Shown here piece by piece: positions 48,201 through 55,842 of a DNA stretch of 64,000 nucleotides (position 1 is its first letter; every line of letters starts with the position of its first letter). This stretch comes from Nitrospirillum pindoramense (GTDB lineage: Bacteria > Pseudomonadota > Alphaproteobacteria > Azospirillales > Azospirillaceae). The stretch is taken from contig NZ_VITR01000009.1 in assembly GCF_007827955.1 (NCBI RefSeq), forward strand, positions 62,001 to 126,000, written 5' to 3'. The position numbers and the translations under genes are program-made. Below the pieces are notes generated by a model. The model worked only from the letters and a program-made list of their open reading frames with translations, did no database searches and was not told the DNA's origin.

Positions 48201-48934
48201 TAGCCGGTGCGGAAGCGCTGGACGGAGGGTTCGTCCAGGAACACCTCCGACATGGGCTTGAGGTCCACGCCCGCCCGCTTTTCCGTGGTCATCTGGGTCA
48301 TGGGATCGAAGGCGCGCACGCCTTCCAGCTCATCCCCGAACAGGTCCAGGCGCAACGGCTCCGCCGTCGCCGGCGGGAACAGGTCGATGATGCCGCCACG
48401 CACGGCGTACTCACCCGGCTCACGCACCGTCTGGGCGCGGGTGTAGCCGTTGTTGGCCAGGAAGCGCTGCAGCTCATCGACGTTGAGGCGGCCGCCGACC
48501 TTGGCGCCGAAGGTGGCGTTGCGGAAGGCCAGGCGCGGCGGCACCTTCTGCAGGGCGGCGTTCAGGGTGGTGAGGACGACGAAGGGGCCTTTCGGCCGCG
48601 CGCCCAGCAGGGTCGTCAGCGTCTCGATACGCCGGGCCACGATGTCGCCGTTGGGCGAGACGCGGTCATAGGGCAGGCAGTCCCACGCCGGGAAGGGCAG
48701 CACCGCCACGTCGGGCGCGAAGAAGGCCAAAGCCTCCTGCACCCGGGCCATGCGCGTGTCATCCAGCGCCACGTGCAGCAGGCCCGACGCCCCCGCCCGC
48801 CGCGCCAAGTCAGCCAGCACGCGCGCGTCATGCCCCTCCGGCGCGCCGGCCACCAGCAGGCGGCGCGGCGTGTCGGGGTTAAGGCTGGAAAGCAAGGCGG
48901 ACGGCAGCACGGTGTCGGGCGCGGTGTGGGGCAT
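45254..48934 (-). CDS. mfd: Transcription-repair coupling factor Mfd
   Basis: A 1,226-residue ATP-dependent translocase that removes stalled RNA polymerase at DNA damage and recruits UvrA. Order: UvrB-like N-terminal modules, the RNAP-interacting CarD-like domain (SPGDLVVHVDHGIGRYDGLE), helicase motif I (GDVGFGKTEVALRAAF), the DEEQ box (VIVDEEQHFGVKQKE), motif VI region (LYQVRGRVGRSKVRG), and the TRCF C-terminal domain. It is about 70 residues longer than typical Mfd because of a tail after the TRCF domain. This tail contains eleven consecutive prolines and then a basic segment. It follows sdhE by 34 bases. Confidence 0.97.
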   Translation of the reverse strand: MPHTAPDTVLPSALLSSLNPDTPRRLLVAGAPEGHDARVLADLARRAGASGLLHVALDDTRMARVQEALAFFAPDVAVLPFPAWDCLPYDRVSPNGDIVARRIETLTTLLGARPKGPFVVLTTLNAALQKVPPRLAFRNATFGAKVGGRLNVDELQRFLANNGYTRAQTVREPGEYAVRGGIIDLFPPATAEPLRLDLFGDELEGVRAFDPMTQMTTEKRAGVDLKPMSEVFLDEPSVQRFRTGYRELFGAVTDSDPLYEGISAGRKMPGMEHWLPLFHAGLDTLFDYVPAAMVSLDAQAEEARDARLSQVADFYDARRTFQEVEKKSGTPVYKPVPTASLFLDGDAWDRHLALRCVAQLSAFAAVEGGANPNLVDAGGRRGRDFADARANPDVNVFKALGQHIDQLRADGRRAVVAGYSQGARDRLAKMLKEHGINPALTADSWAEVGAQEAKATAVIVLGIDTGFTTGDLAVITEQDILGDRLARPSQKKRRAANFIAEAASLSPGDLVVHVDHGIGRYDGLETLTVTGAPHDCLRILYDGGDKLYVPVENIEVLSRFGSEESGAQLDKLGGVGWQSRKARVKKRLKDMADALLRIAAERALRKAPPIEVPDGVYDEFAARFPYAETDDQLKAIEDVLEDLNSGQPMDRLVCGDVGFGKTEVALRAAFVAAMSGLQVAVVVPTTLLARQHTRTFEKRFAGLPVRLGHLSRLVTAKEANQTKAGLADGTIDIVVGTHALLAKSIQFNRLGLVIVDEEQHFGVKQKERLKELRTDVHVLTLTATPIPRTLQLALSGVRELSLIATPPVDRLAVRTFVLPYDPVVIREAILREHYRGGQSFYVCPRIEDLPKLQERLAELVPEVKIITAHGQMPAAQLEEVMTAFDEGKYDLLLATNIIESGLDIPSANTLIVHRADMFGLAQLYQVRGRVGRSKVRGYAYLTYQPKTVLSQTAQQRLHVIETLDSLGAGFQLASHDMDIRGAGNLLGEEQSGQIREVGVELYQQMLEEAVAAARGGLTEAQAAEEQWTPQIQLGMPVLIPEDYVADLGIRLSLYRRVADLVDRAEIDAFAAEMVDRFGTLPGEVENLLRLVEIKRLCRDAGVQTLDAGPKGAVIGFRNNEFKNPAALVGFIQQQAGTAKIRPDHKLVLLRPWDSAETRMDGVRKLMSDLAKMAAGETVKTDPPPPPPPPPPPKPQGKPVSAWGHKPPLPASKLNRPGFSAPPRSRR

Positions 48935-48968
48935 GGGGGAAGCCAGGCGTTAGGCGGTGACGGAAAAA

Positions 48969-49262
48969 TCAGGCGACGCGGTGGGCCTGCAGCAGGGCCA
49001 TCAGGTCCGCGTCCAGGTCATCCGGGAAGGGTGCGCGACCCAGCAGCCAGTCGAAGACGTCCGGGTCGTTCAAATCCAGCAAATGCTCATAGCGGTCCAG
49101 CTGTTCCACGGTGAAGGTGGGCACATGCTTTTCGGCGAAGGTGCCCATCAGCAGGTCCATTTCCTTCATCCCGCGATGCCAGCTGCGGAAGATCAGGCGC
49201 TTGCGGCGCACGGCCAGGGCGTCTTCGGCCGGAAACGTTTCGGACAGGTCGTCGGTGGACAT
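48969..49262 (-). CDS. sdhE: Succinate dehydrogenase assembly factor SdhE
   Basis: A 97-residue FAD assembly factor promoting flavinylation of SdhA (also called Sdh5/SDHAF2). The RGMKEMD motif, the interaction core of the family, is in FRSWHRGMKEMDLLMGTF, and DPDVFDWLLGRAPFP is the expected second half. Length fits. It precedes mfd in the same direction, a neighbourhood seen in other Alphaproteobacteria. Confidence 0.95.
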   Translation of the reverse strand: MSTDDLSETFPAEDALAVRRKRLIFRSWHRGMKEMDLLMGTFAEKHVPTFTVEQLDRYEHLLDLNDPDVFDWLLGRAPFPDDLDADLMALLQAHRVA

Positions 49263-49304
49263 GATCGGAAAGCCTTGATGATGGGAACGCGCGAGCGGCC
49301 GAAC

Positions 49305-49591
49305 TTATTTCAAGGCATCCGGCCAAAGCTGCCGGCCATGAAGTACGCGCAGAATGTCGATCCTGTCACCCCGTATCCTGTAGGCGATCAGATAAGGTGT
49401 TCGGGTAACGACAAGCTCCCGCGTGCCGGGGCGCCGCCCTGCCTCCCCATCTCCGGAAACCGGACCAGCCCTTTGGCCGCCATAACAACTTGCCGAAGCT
49501 GATTTTCCGCAGCCTGCGGATCATGCTGGGCGATATGGGCTTGCAAGGACACCACGTCCCTCAAGGACGACGGGGACCAACGGAGGCGCAT
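49305..49591 (-). pseudogene. Frameshifted ParE/RelE-type toxin
   Basis: The start (ATG 49591) gives RWSPSSLRDVVSLQAHIAQH and continues to RFPEMGRQGG in a good ParE-like frame, then stops early at 49388. In the other frame the sequence resumes with TRELVVTRTPYLIAYRIRGD and RIDILRVLHGRQLWPDALK, the typical ParE C-terminus, ending at 49305. The two halves are joined by a one-base loss (or equivalent) near 49421-49440 in a GC-rich stretch. Together they would make a normal toxin of about 95 residues. The shift could be real inactivation or a sequencing error. The antitoxin gene upstream is intact. Confidence 0.75.
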
Positions 49592-49599
49592 GCCGAACC

Positions 49600-49869
49600 T
49601 TATTTCGGCCTGGGCATAGGCAATTCCCCCGGTGTGCCCAGCGACTCAATCCATGCGGCAACCTCTTCATGCGGAATTAGCAAGCCCGCGTCAGCCTCGC
49701 GCAACCCCTGATCAATGGCCGCCAAATGCCCTTCCTGGACCGCGAGATAATCCCGGACAGCTTGTTCAATCACCCAGGACGGCGATCGGTCCAAAGCTTC
49801 CGCCAGCGCGGTCACCTGGTCGTTAAGCTCAGGCTCCAGCCTTATGCTGTCAGACATCATCTTGGTCAT
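49600..49869 (-). CDS. ParD-like ribbon-helix-helix antitoxin
   Basis: An 89-residue antitoxin: an N-terminal ribbon-helix-helix DNA-binding unit (SIRLEPELNDQVTALAEALD) and a C-terminal toxin-neutralising region (EGHLAAIDQGLREADAGLLI). This is the CopG/ParD type. ATG 49869 has GGAG 5 bases upstream; the frame is open much further, but that part runs antisense to recG and is not coding. It is 8 bases upstream of the toxin gene. It probably autoregulates the pair; the AT-rich stretch at 49880-49920 would be the operator region. Confidence 0.88.
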   Translation of the reverse strand: MTKMMSDSIRLEPELNDQVTALAEALDRSPSWVIEQAVRDYLAVQEGHLAAIDQGLREADAGLLIPHEEVAAWIESLGTPGELPMPRPK

Positions 49870-50028
49870 GTCGGCTCCGCCGCTTGGGATGCTTCCATCA
49901 TACCCCAAAAAGAACACATCGTAAACACGCCTCGCCGCCAAGAGACACCACGAGGGTAGCCGGTCGACAAGCGGGCCCGCTAACATATAGGCATATGCCC
50001 ACGGTTTTGCGTCCTGGAGCCTGCCCCG

Positions 50029-52110
50029 TTGCGTCCGCCCGTCCTCTATCCCCTGTTCGCGCCCATCACCAGCCTGCCGGGCCTGGGGCCCCGCCTGGGC
50101 AAGCTGGCGGAGCGGCTGACCGGCCCGCATGTGGCGGACATCCTGTGGCATCTGCCCACCGGCGTCCTGGACCGCGCCAACGCCCCCAGCATCAGTGAGG
50201 CGCCGGAGGGCCGCATCGTCACCCTGACGGTGCGGGTGGACGGCCACATGCCGCCGGTGCAGCGCCACCGCCCCTACCGCGTGCGCTGCACCGACCATAC
50301 CGGGGAGATGGAGCTGGTGTTCTTCCATGTGAAGGGCGACTGGCTGGAGAAGAAGCTGCCCCAGGGGACCATGGTGGTGGTCAGCGGCAAGGTGGAGCGT
50401 TTCAACGGCCTGCTGCAGATGCCCCACCCCGACCATTTCGCCCCGGTGGAGGAAGGCGCGCCGCCGCAGGAGGTGGAGGCGGTCTATCCCCTGACGGGCG
50501 GCCTGAACCCCAAGCCGCTGCGCACCGCCATCCAGGCGGCCCTGGCCCGCACGCCCGAGCTGGAGGAATGGCAGGACCCGGCATGGCTGGAGCGCCAGGG
50601 CTGGCCAGCCTGGAAGGCGGCGCTGACGGCGGCGCACGATCCCCAGGGTGAGAAGGACGTCAACCCCCTGAGTCCCCTGCGCCAGCGCCTGGCCTATGAC
50701 GAGCTGCTGGCCAACCAGCTGGCCCTGGCTCTGGTACGGTGGCACCAGCGCCGGCTGGCCGGCCGCGCCACGGTGGGCGATGGCCGCCTGCGGGCCCGCA
50801 TCCAGGCGGCGTTGCCCTATCAGCTGACCGGCGCGCAGGCCCAGGCGCTGGTGGAGATCGACGCCGACATGGGCAAGGCGGAGCGCATGCTGCGCCTGCT
50901 GCAGGGCGACGTGGGCAGCGGCAAGACCATCGTGGCGCTGATGGCCATGGCGACGGCGGTGGAGGCCGGGGCCCAGGCGGCCCTGATGGCGCCCACGGAA
51001 ATCCTGGCGCGCCAGCATGCCGAAAGCCTGGCCGACCTGGCCGACGCCGCCGGCATCCGCCTGGCCCTGCTGACCGGCCGCGACAAGGGTAAGGCGCGCC
51101 AGCAAGTCTTGGACCGCCTGGCCTCGGGAGAGATCGATATCCTGATCGGCACCCACGCCCTGTTTCAGGAGGACGTGGCCTTCCGCGACCTGGCGCTGGC
51201 CATCATCGATGAGCAGCACAAGTTCGGCGTACACCAGCGCCTGGCCCTGGCGGCCAAGGGGCGCGGCGTCGACACCCTGGTCATGACCGCCACCCCCATC
51301 CCCCGCACCCTGACCCTGACCGCCTATGGCGACATGGACGTCAGCCGCCTGATGGAAAAGCCGCCGGGGCGCAAGCCGGTGGTGACCCGCGCCGCCGCGG
51401 CCGACCGCATCGAGGAGGTGGTGGAACGCGTGGCCGCCGCCATCAAGACCGGGCAGCGCGTTTATTGGGTCTGCCCCCTGGTGGACGAGTCGGAAACCGT
51501 GGACCTCGCCAACGCCACCCTGCGACATGCCACGCTGATGGAACGGCTGGGCGGGTGCGTCGGTCTGGTGCACGGCAAGATGAAGGGCACGGAGAAGGAC
51601 GCCGTCATGGCCCGCTTCGCCGCCGGCGAGCTGTCCGTGCTGGTGGCCACCACCGTCATCGAGGTGGGCGTGAACGTGCCGGAGGCCACCATCATGGTGG
51701 TGGAGCATGCCGAACGCTTCGGCCTGGCCCAGCTGCACCAGCTGCGCGGCCGGGTGGGACGCGGCGACCGCGCTTCCGCCTGCCTGCTGCTGTACACCGC
51801 CCCCCTGGGCGAGACCGCCCGCGCCCGCCTGGACGTCATGACCTCCACCGAGGATGGCTTCCTCATCGCGGAGAAGGACCTGGAGCTGCGCGGCGCCGGT
51901 GAGGTGCTGGGCACCCGCCAGTCGGGTTTGCCGGAGTTCCGCATGGCCGACATCACCGTGCATGCCGACCTGCTGGCCACCGCCCGCGACGACGCCAGCC
52001 TGATGGTGGCCCGCGACCCCGACCTGGAAACCCCGCGCGGCCAGGCCCTGCGCGTGCTGCTCTACCTGTTCCAGCGGGATGAGGCGGTGCGCACACTACG
52101 GTCCGGTTGA
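50029..52110 (+). CDS. recG: ATP-dependent DNA helicase RecG
   Basis: A 693-residue helicase that reverses stalled replication forks and branch-migrates Holliday junctions. Order: N-terminal wedge/OB domain (LPGLGPRLGKLAERL, then RIVTLTVRVDGHM), motif I (GDVGSGKTIVALMAM), DEQH box (IIDEQHKFGVHQR), TATPIPRTLTLTAYGDMD, and the C-terminal helicase half with LHQLRGRVGRGDRASACLL. Length and motifs match. The start is TTG 50029 with GGAG upstream, so translation may be weak. It is divergent from the ParD gene. Confidence 0.97.
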   Translation: MRPPVLYPLFAPITSLPGLGPRLGKLAERLTGPHVADILWHLPTGVLDRANAPSISEAPEGRIVTLTVRVDGHMPPVQRHRPYRVRCTDHTGEMELVFFHVKGDWLEKKLPQGTMVVVSGKVERFNGLLQMPHPDHFAPVEEGAPPQEVEAVYPLTGGLNPKPLRTAIQAALARTPELEEWQDPAWLERQGWPAWKAALTAAHDPQGEKDVNPLSPLRQRLAYDELLANQLALALVRWHQRRLAGRATVGDGRLRARIQAALPYQLTGAQAQALVEIDADMGKAERMLRLLQGDVGSGKTIVALMAMATAVEAGAQAALMAPTEILARQHAESLADLADAAGIRLALLTGRDKGKARQQVLDRLASGEIDILIGTHALFQEDVAFRDLALAIIDEQHKFGVHQRLALAAKGRGVDTLVMTATPIPRTLTLTAYGDMDVSRLMEKPPGRKPVVTRAAAADRIEEVVERVAAAIKTGQRVYWVCPLVDESETVDLANATLRHATLMERLGGCVGLVHGKMKGTEKDAVMARFAAGELSVLVATTVIEVGVNVPEATIMVVEHAERFGLAQLHQLRGRVGRGDRASACLLLYTAPLGETARARLDVMTSTEDGFLIAEKDLELRGAGEVLGTRQSGLPEFRMADITVHADLLATARDDASLMVARDPDLETPRGQALRVLLYLFQRDEAVRTLRSG

Positions 52111-52203
52111 GAGCACCCCGTCCCAACGGCGGCGTAATGCTTGATTGGAAAATCCAAGACCCGGCCCCACTGATTTCAATTTATAATTTTATTTGGAGCC
52201 ATC

Positions 52204-52932
52204 ATGTATCATCGCAATCATGTCGGCATCGATTTCCGAGTGTTCATACAAAAAATGGTCAAGTCAAAAATGGCTAGAACCTACATGGAGATCGGCGTTC
52301 GCGATGGTTCCACCTTGGCAATGGTCGACTGCTCCGCAATCGGCGTCGATCCTTGTTTCCAGTTCAGCTCAAGCCCCATCGGCACGAAGCCGTCCCTTTT
52401 CTTATACCAAAAGACCAGCGACCAATTCTTCAGGGATCATGATGCGAGAGCAATATCAGGCGATACGCTTGATGTTGTATTCCTTGATGGCCTCCATCAA
52501 TTTGAATATTTGCTGAGAGATTTTATAAACAGCGAAAAAAACTGCCATCGACACAGCCTCATCATGCTGGATGACTGTCTGCCCGTGAATGCGGAAATGA
52601 CTGAAAGGCAGCACAATGCGCCACAGCGAACAAATCAGAGCTATGCCGGATGGTGGACCGGCGACGTCTGGAAAATGATACCGATATTGAAGAAATATAG
52701 AAAAGACCTGCACATCACGCTCGTCGACACGACACCGACGGGCACCGTCTGCATTACAAACCTCGACCCATCCTCAAAAATTCTGGAGGACAATTATTAT
52801 GAAATACTTAAAGAGTTTGGCGGAATATCCATGACAGATGAAGGAATTGAGAAGTTCTACCAGGAAAATGAGGTTGTTTCCTCACAGGCAATAATGGATG
52901 GCTTTAACGCATCACTGACGGTGGGCCCATAA
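52204..52932 (+). CDS. Class I SAM-dependent methyltransferase-like protein
   Basis: A 242-residue protein with methyltransferase landmarks: motif I as YMEIGVRDGSTLAMV and the later DVVFLDGLHQFEYLLRDF then HSLIMLDDCLPV, in the manner of the Methyltransf_24 family. These proteins often modify sugars or surface glycans. Base composition is markedly AT-richer than the neighbours, suggesting acquisition. GGAGCC stands 6 bases before the ATG. No neighbouring glycan cluster is seen. Substrate unknown. Confidence 0.78.
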   Translation: MYHRNHVGIDFRVFIQKMVKSKMARTYMEIGVRDGSTLAMVDCSAIGVDPCFQFSSSPIGTKPSLFLYQKTSDQFFRDHDARAISGDTLDVVFLDGLHQFEYLLRDFINSEKNCHRHSLIMLDDCLPVNAEMTERQHNAPQRTNQSYAGWWTGDVWKMIPILKKYRKDLHITLVDTTPTGTVCITNLDPSSKILEDNYYEILKEFGGISMTDEGIEKFYQENEVVSSQAIMDGFNASLTVGP

Positions 52933-53048
52933 GGGAGGGCACCCGCAACCGGAAACTTGTGCCGCCGGGCTATTTCCTCCGCACAGTTGCAGCGCGGGAT
53001 CGGCGCCGTATGTCCCATGGGGTCCCGCCCCCTTTCAGGAGATACGCC

Positions 53049-53399
53049 ATGGTCGCCACGCCCACTTCCGCCGCCACCCCAACGGGCCCCGCGGCCGATA
53101 AGGTCAGCCTGCGAACGTTGACCATCGTCAGGCACGTCTTGTTGGGCTTGGGGTTCGGCTTGATACCGATGGTGATTTTCATCATGAGACACGACCTGCC
53201 AACCAGCCGGGGCGCCCTTGTCGGCTCCGTTCTGGGGGGCGCATTGGGCGGAATGGCGAGCATGGGATTGATCGGGGCTTATCGCGCCCGCTCCATCCCC
53301 GCCGACCAGCCCAGCCCTATAGGCCGGCTGAGACTTACCCTCGGCCTAGCGCCTCTGGCCCTCATCTTCGTGGGCCTGGCGGCCCTGATGGTGATTTGA
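53049..53399 (+). CDS. Small integral membrane protein
   Basis: A 116-residue protein with three hydrophobic helices: IVRHVLLGLGFGLIPMVIFI, ALVGSVLGGALGGMASMGLI and LGLAPLALIFVGLAALMVI. It starts with a short polar segment. ATG 53049 follows AGGAGATACGCC, a strong ribosome site; an in-frame start at 52959 is unsupported. Its end overlaps the convergent gene by 38 bases. No family recognised. Confidence 0.72.
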   Translation: MVATPTSAATPTGPAADKVSLRTLTIVRHVLLGLGFGLIPMVIFIMRHDLPTSRGALVGSVLGGALGGMASMGLIGAYRARSIPADQPSPIGRLRLTLGLAPLALIFVGLAALMVI

Positions 53400-53826
53400 A
53401 GATCATCGCCAGCCATCCCAGCCAATAACCCAGCCCGAGCGTGAGCGCCTTGGCCCACCCCCGCATGGGGGTGGCCGACACGATGCCGTAGGGGCTCAGC
53501 CGTTGGACCGAACGCCCCTCGCGGCGCAGATGCTCCATGGCTTGGCGGACTAGGGGATGGAACAGGTCGACCGCCCCCACGGGGTCGCGGGTGCCGTCCG
53601 GGTTCTCCCACGCCCGTAAGGTGGCGTTCGTTTCATCATCATAGCCCCGAACGATCAGGACACGCTGCCCCCCATCGGAAAAGCGCCAGATGGTGTAGGC
53701 ATAATAATAGTCGTAATAGCCGTCCGGCCCGATGTCGGAACAGTCGACATGGTGTGAGGCTTCCACGTTCACGGGATGACCTTCGTCACAGGGATGATCC
53801 GCAATGACATGGGTGCGGGGCGCCAT
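53362..53826 (-). CDS. Hypothetical protein with C-terminal membrane helix
   Basis: A 154-residue unknown protein. A soluble part with a Tyr-rich strand (GPDGYYDYYYAYTIWRFSDG) and a mixed alpha/beta body is followed by a possible membrane helix (LTLGLGYWLGWLAMIF) and a Pro-rich tail. The start is uncertain: ATG 53826 or GTG 53772 are in frame, and neither has a good ribosome site. The last 38 bases overlap the opposite-strand membrane protein gene, so one end may be mis-set. No family recognised. Confidence 0.6.
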   Translation of the reverse strand: MAPRTHVIADHPCDEGHPVNVEASHHVDCSDIGPDGYYDYYYAYTIWRFSDGGQRVLIVRGYDDETNATLRAWENPDGTRDPVGAVDLFHPLVRQAMEHLRREGRSVQRLSPYGIVSATPMRGWAKALTLGLGYWLGWLAMIFKSPSGPPGPRR

Positions 53827-54027
53827 CCTGACAGGTCCGGGCCCGACGGAACCGCGCGCGGATTTATTCCAACCGCTGCCGGACGGCCCACCCCGCCAAA
53901 GTGGCGCATGTTGGCGGGGCCCCTTCCCCTTAGCATGGCTGGGTTCCGGGCAACGTCTCCGGCGGCGCCCCATGAACCATTGCCGGCCGCTGGCCGTAGT
54001 ACACGCTGACAACAGGGAAGGACGAAC

Positions 54028-55119
54028 ATGACCATGGCCAGCGCCGCACCTGGATTCAGCACCCCGCCTGCCCCCGCCCGGCTGCTGTCCATCGCCACCG
54101 CCCTGCCCCCCTATCGCCTGACGCAGGAGCAGGCGCTGGCCGGTGCCCGCCAGGTCTTCGCCCATCGGCTGCGCGATTTCGACCGCCTGGCCCCCGTCTT
54201 CACCCATGCCGGCATCGAGGGTCGCGCCTCCTGCGTGCCGCTGGAGTGGTATCTGGAGCCGCACGGCTGGGCGGAGCGCAACAGGCTGTACCTGGATCAT
54301 GCCGTCGACGTGCTGGCCCGCGCCACCACCCAGGCGCTGGAGCGGGCGGGCCTCAAGCCCACCGACGTGGACGCCATCGTCGCGGTCTCCTCCACCGGCA
54401 TCGCCACGCCCAGCCTGGACGCGCTGATCATGCAGCGCCTGGGCATGCGGCCCGACGTGGAGCGCATGCCCCTGTTTGGCCTGGGCTGCGCCGGCGGCGT
54501 GCTGGGCCTGGCGCGGGCCGCCACCTGGGCCACCGCCCGGCCGGGCGCCAACGTCCTGCTGCTGGTGGTGGAGCTGTGCGCCCTCAGCTTCCGGCGGGGC
54601 GATTTGTCCAAGGCCAACGTCATCGCCACCGCCCTGTTCGGCGACGGCGGGGCCGCGGCCATCCTGCGCGCCGATCCCAAAGACCATGAGGCGGGCCCCG
54701 CCTTCCTGGCGTCGGCCGAGCACCGCTGGCCCGACAGCCTGGGCATCATGGGCTGGCAGGTGGAGGACGACGGCATGGGCGTCATCTTCGCCCAGAGCAT
54801 CCCCACCCTGGTGCGGGAGAAGCTGCCCGAGGTGGTCGCCGGTTTCCTGGATCGCCAGCGCGTAACGCTGTCCGACCTCGCCGGAACCATCTGCCATCCC
54901 GGCGGCACCAAGGTGCTGGACGCGCTGGAGGAGGTCCTGGCCCCGGCCACCGATGGGCTGGCGGACGCCCGCGACGTGCTGCGCCAGCATGGCAACATGT
55001 CGGCCGCGACCGTGCTGTTCGTGCTGGAACGCCGCGTGCGCCAGGGCGCGCGGGGCCTGCATCTGCTGTCCGCCCTGGGGCCCGGCTTCATCGCCGCCCT
55101 GGGCCTGATGCGGTTCTAA
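54028..55119 (+). CDS. Type III polyketide synthase
   Basis: A 363-residue chalcone-synthase-like enzyme making alkylpyrones or alkylresorcinols from acyl-CoA and malonyl-CoA. The Cys-His-Asn catalytic triad is visible: Cys 154 in LGCAGGVLGLARA, His 290 in TICHPGGTKVLDAL and Asn 323 in QHGNMSAATVLFVL. The C-terminus ALGPGFIAALGLMRF is typical. ATG 54028 has GGAAGGA upstream. The next gene, only 3 bases away, encodes an ICMT-type methyltransferase, which fits a two-step pathway (compare Bacillus bpsA-bpsB and Streptomyces srsA-srsB). Product probably a modified lipid-like pyrone. Confidence 0.92.
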   Translation: MTMASAAPGFSTPPAPARLLSIATALPPYRLTQEQALAGARQVFAHRLRDFDRLAPVFTHAGIEGRASCVPLEWYLEPHGWAERNRLYLDHAVDVLARATTQALERAGLKPTDVDAIVAVSSTGIATPSLDALIMQRLGMRPDVERMPLFGLGCAGGVLGLARAATWATARPGANVLLLVVELCALSFRRGDLSKANVIATALFGDGGAAAILRADPKDHEAGPAFLASAEHRWPDSLGIMGWQVEDDGMGVIFAQSIPTLVREKLPEVVAGFLDRQRVTLSDLAGTICHPGGTKVLDALEEVLAPATDGLADARDVLRQHGNMSAATVLFVLERRVRQGARGLHLLSALGPGFIAALGLMRF

Positions 55120-55122
55120 GCC

Positions 55123-55650
55123 ATGGACGGATTCGCTTTCGGCCCCCCGCAAATCGTCGTCCTCTTGCTGGCCGTGCAGCGCCTGGCGGAGCTGCGCGTG
55201 GCCAACCGCAACACCCGCCGCCTGTTGGCCCAAGGCGGCCAGGAGGTGGGGCGGGCGCACTATCCGCTGTTCATCGTGCTTCATAGCGCCTGGCTGGCCG
55301 CGCTGTTCCTGTTCGTCCCGGCCGACGCGCCCATCGTCTGGCCCCTGGTGGCCCTGCTGATTCCCCTGCAACTGGCACGCTATTGGGTCATCCGCACCCT
55401 GGGCCCCTACTGGACGACCCGCATCATCACCCTGCCCCAAGCCCCGCTGGTGCGGCGCGGCCCCTTCCGCTGGGTACGGCATCCCAATTACTGCGTGGTG
55501 GTGGCTGAGATCGCGGCCGTGCCGCTGGCGTTCGGCGCCTGGCGCCTGGCCCTGATCTTCTCCATCGCCAACGCTCTGCTGCTGGCCCACCGCATCCGGG
55601 TGGAAGAGGCGGCGCTGGCCCCGCGCCGGGGCGCGGCGGCGCAGCCCTGA
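55123..55650 (+). CDS. Isoprenylcysteine carboxyl methyltransferase (ICMT) family protein
   Basis: A 175-residue membrane methyltransferase-like protein with about four hydrophobic segments. The signature is GPFRWVRHPNYCVVVAEIAA followed by an RIRVEEAAL helix. In polyketide loci of this type (BpsB, SrsB) such enzymes O-methylate the alkylpyrone or alkylresorcinol from the type III PKS. The gene starts 3 bases after the PKS stop, so it is almost certainly cotranscribed. Confidence 0.9.
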   Translation: MDGFAFGPPQIVVLLLAVQRLAELRVANRNTRRLLAQGGQEVGRAHYPLFIVLHSAWLAALFLFVPADAPIVWPLVALLIPLQLARYWVIRTLGPYWTTRIITLPQAPLVRRGPFRWVRHPNYCVVVAEIAAVPLAFGAWRLALIFSIANALLLAHRIRVEEAALAPRRGAAAQP

Positions 55651-55759
55651 GCGCCCGCCCGGCCCTGCCCCCCTCTTTGGTTAACAGCCACCACCAAAGG
55701 GCGTGGGGCCGTTTACGGCGGGCGCGCGGATCGTTATTGTCCGGCCAGCCCTTGTGAAA

Positions 55760-55784
55760 GGCCCCCGGGATCTGTGCGGGGGCC
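55760..55784. repeat. GC hairpin upstream of the Crp/Fnr gene
   Basis: GGCCCCCG (55760-55767) pairs with CGGGGGCC (55777-55784), with a 9-base loop. It lies between the polyketide genes and the regulator and may be a weak terminator or leader structure. Confidence 0.45.
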
Positions 55785-55842
55785 GGGCGTGGCTGCCGGA
55801 CCGGGAGCCACGCCGCAAACGCCCCTATCCGGAGCCCATCCC

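Noticed and set aside
49870-51963. In-frame N-terminal extension of the ParD gene across recG
   Set aside because: It is antisense to recG and would make a 787-residue protein with only the last 89 residues resembling a real protein.
53362-55590. 742-codon minus-strand frame over the PKS region
   Set aside because: Only its last part (53362-53826) looks like protein; the remainder is antisense to the type III PKS.
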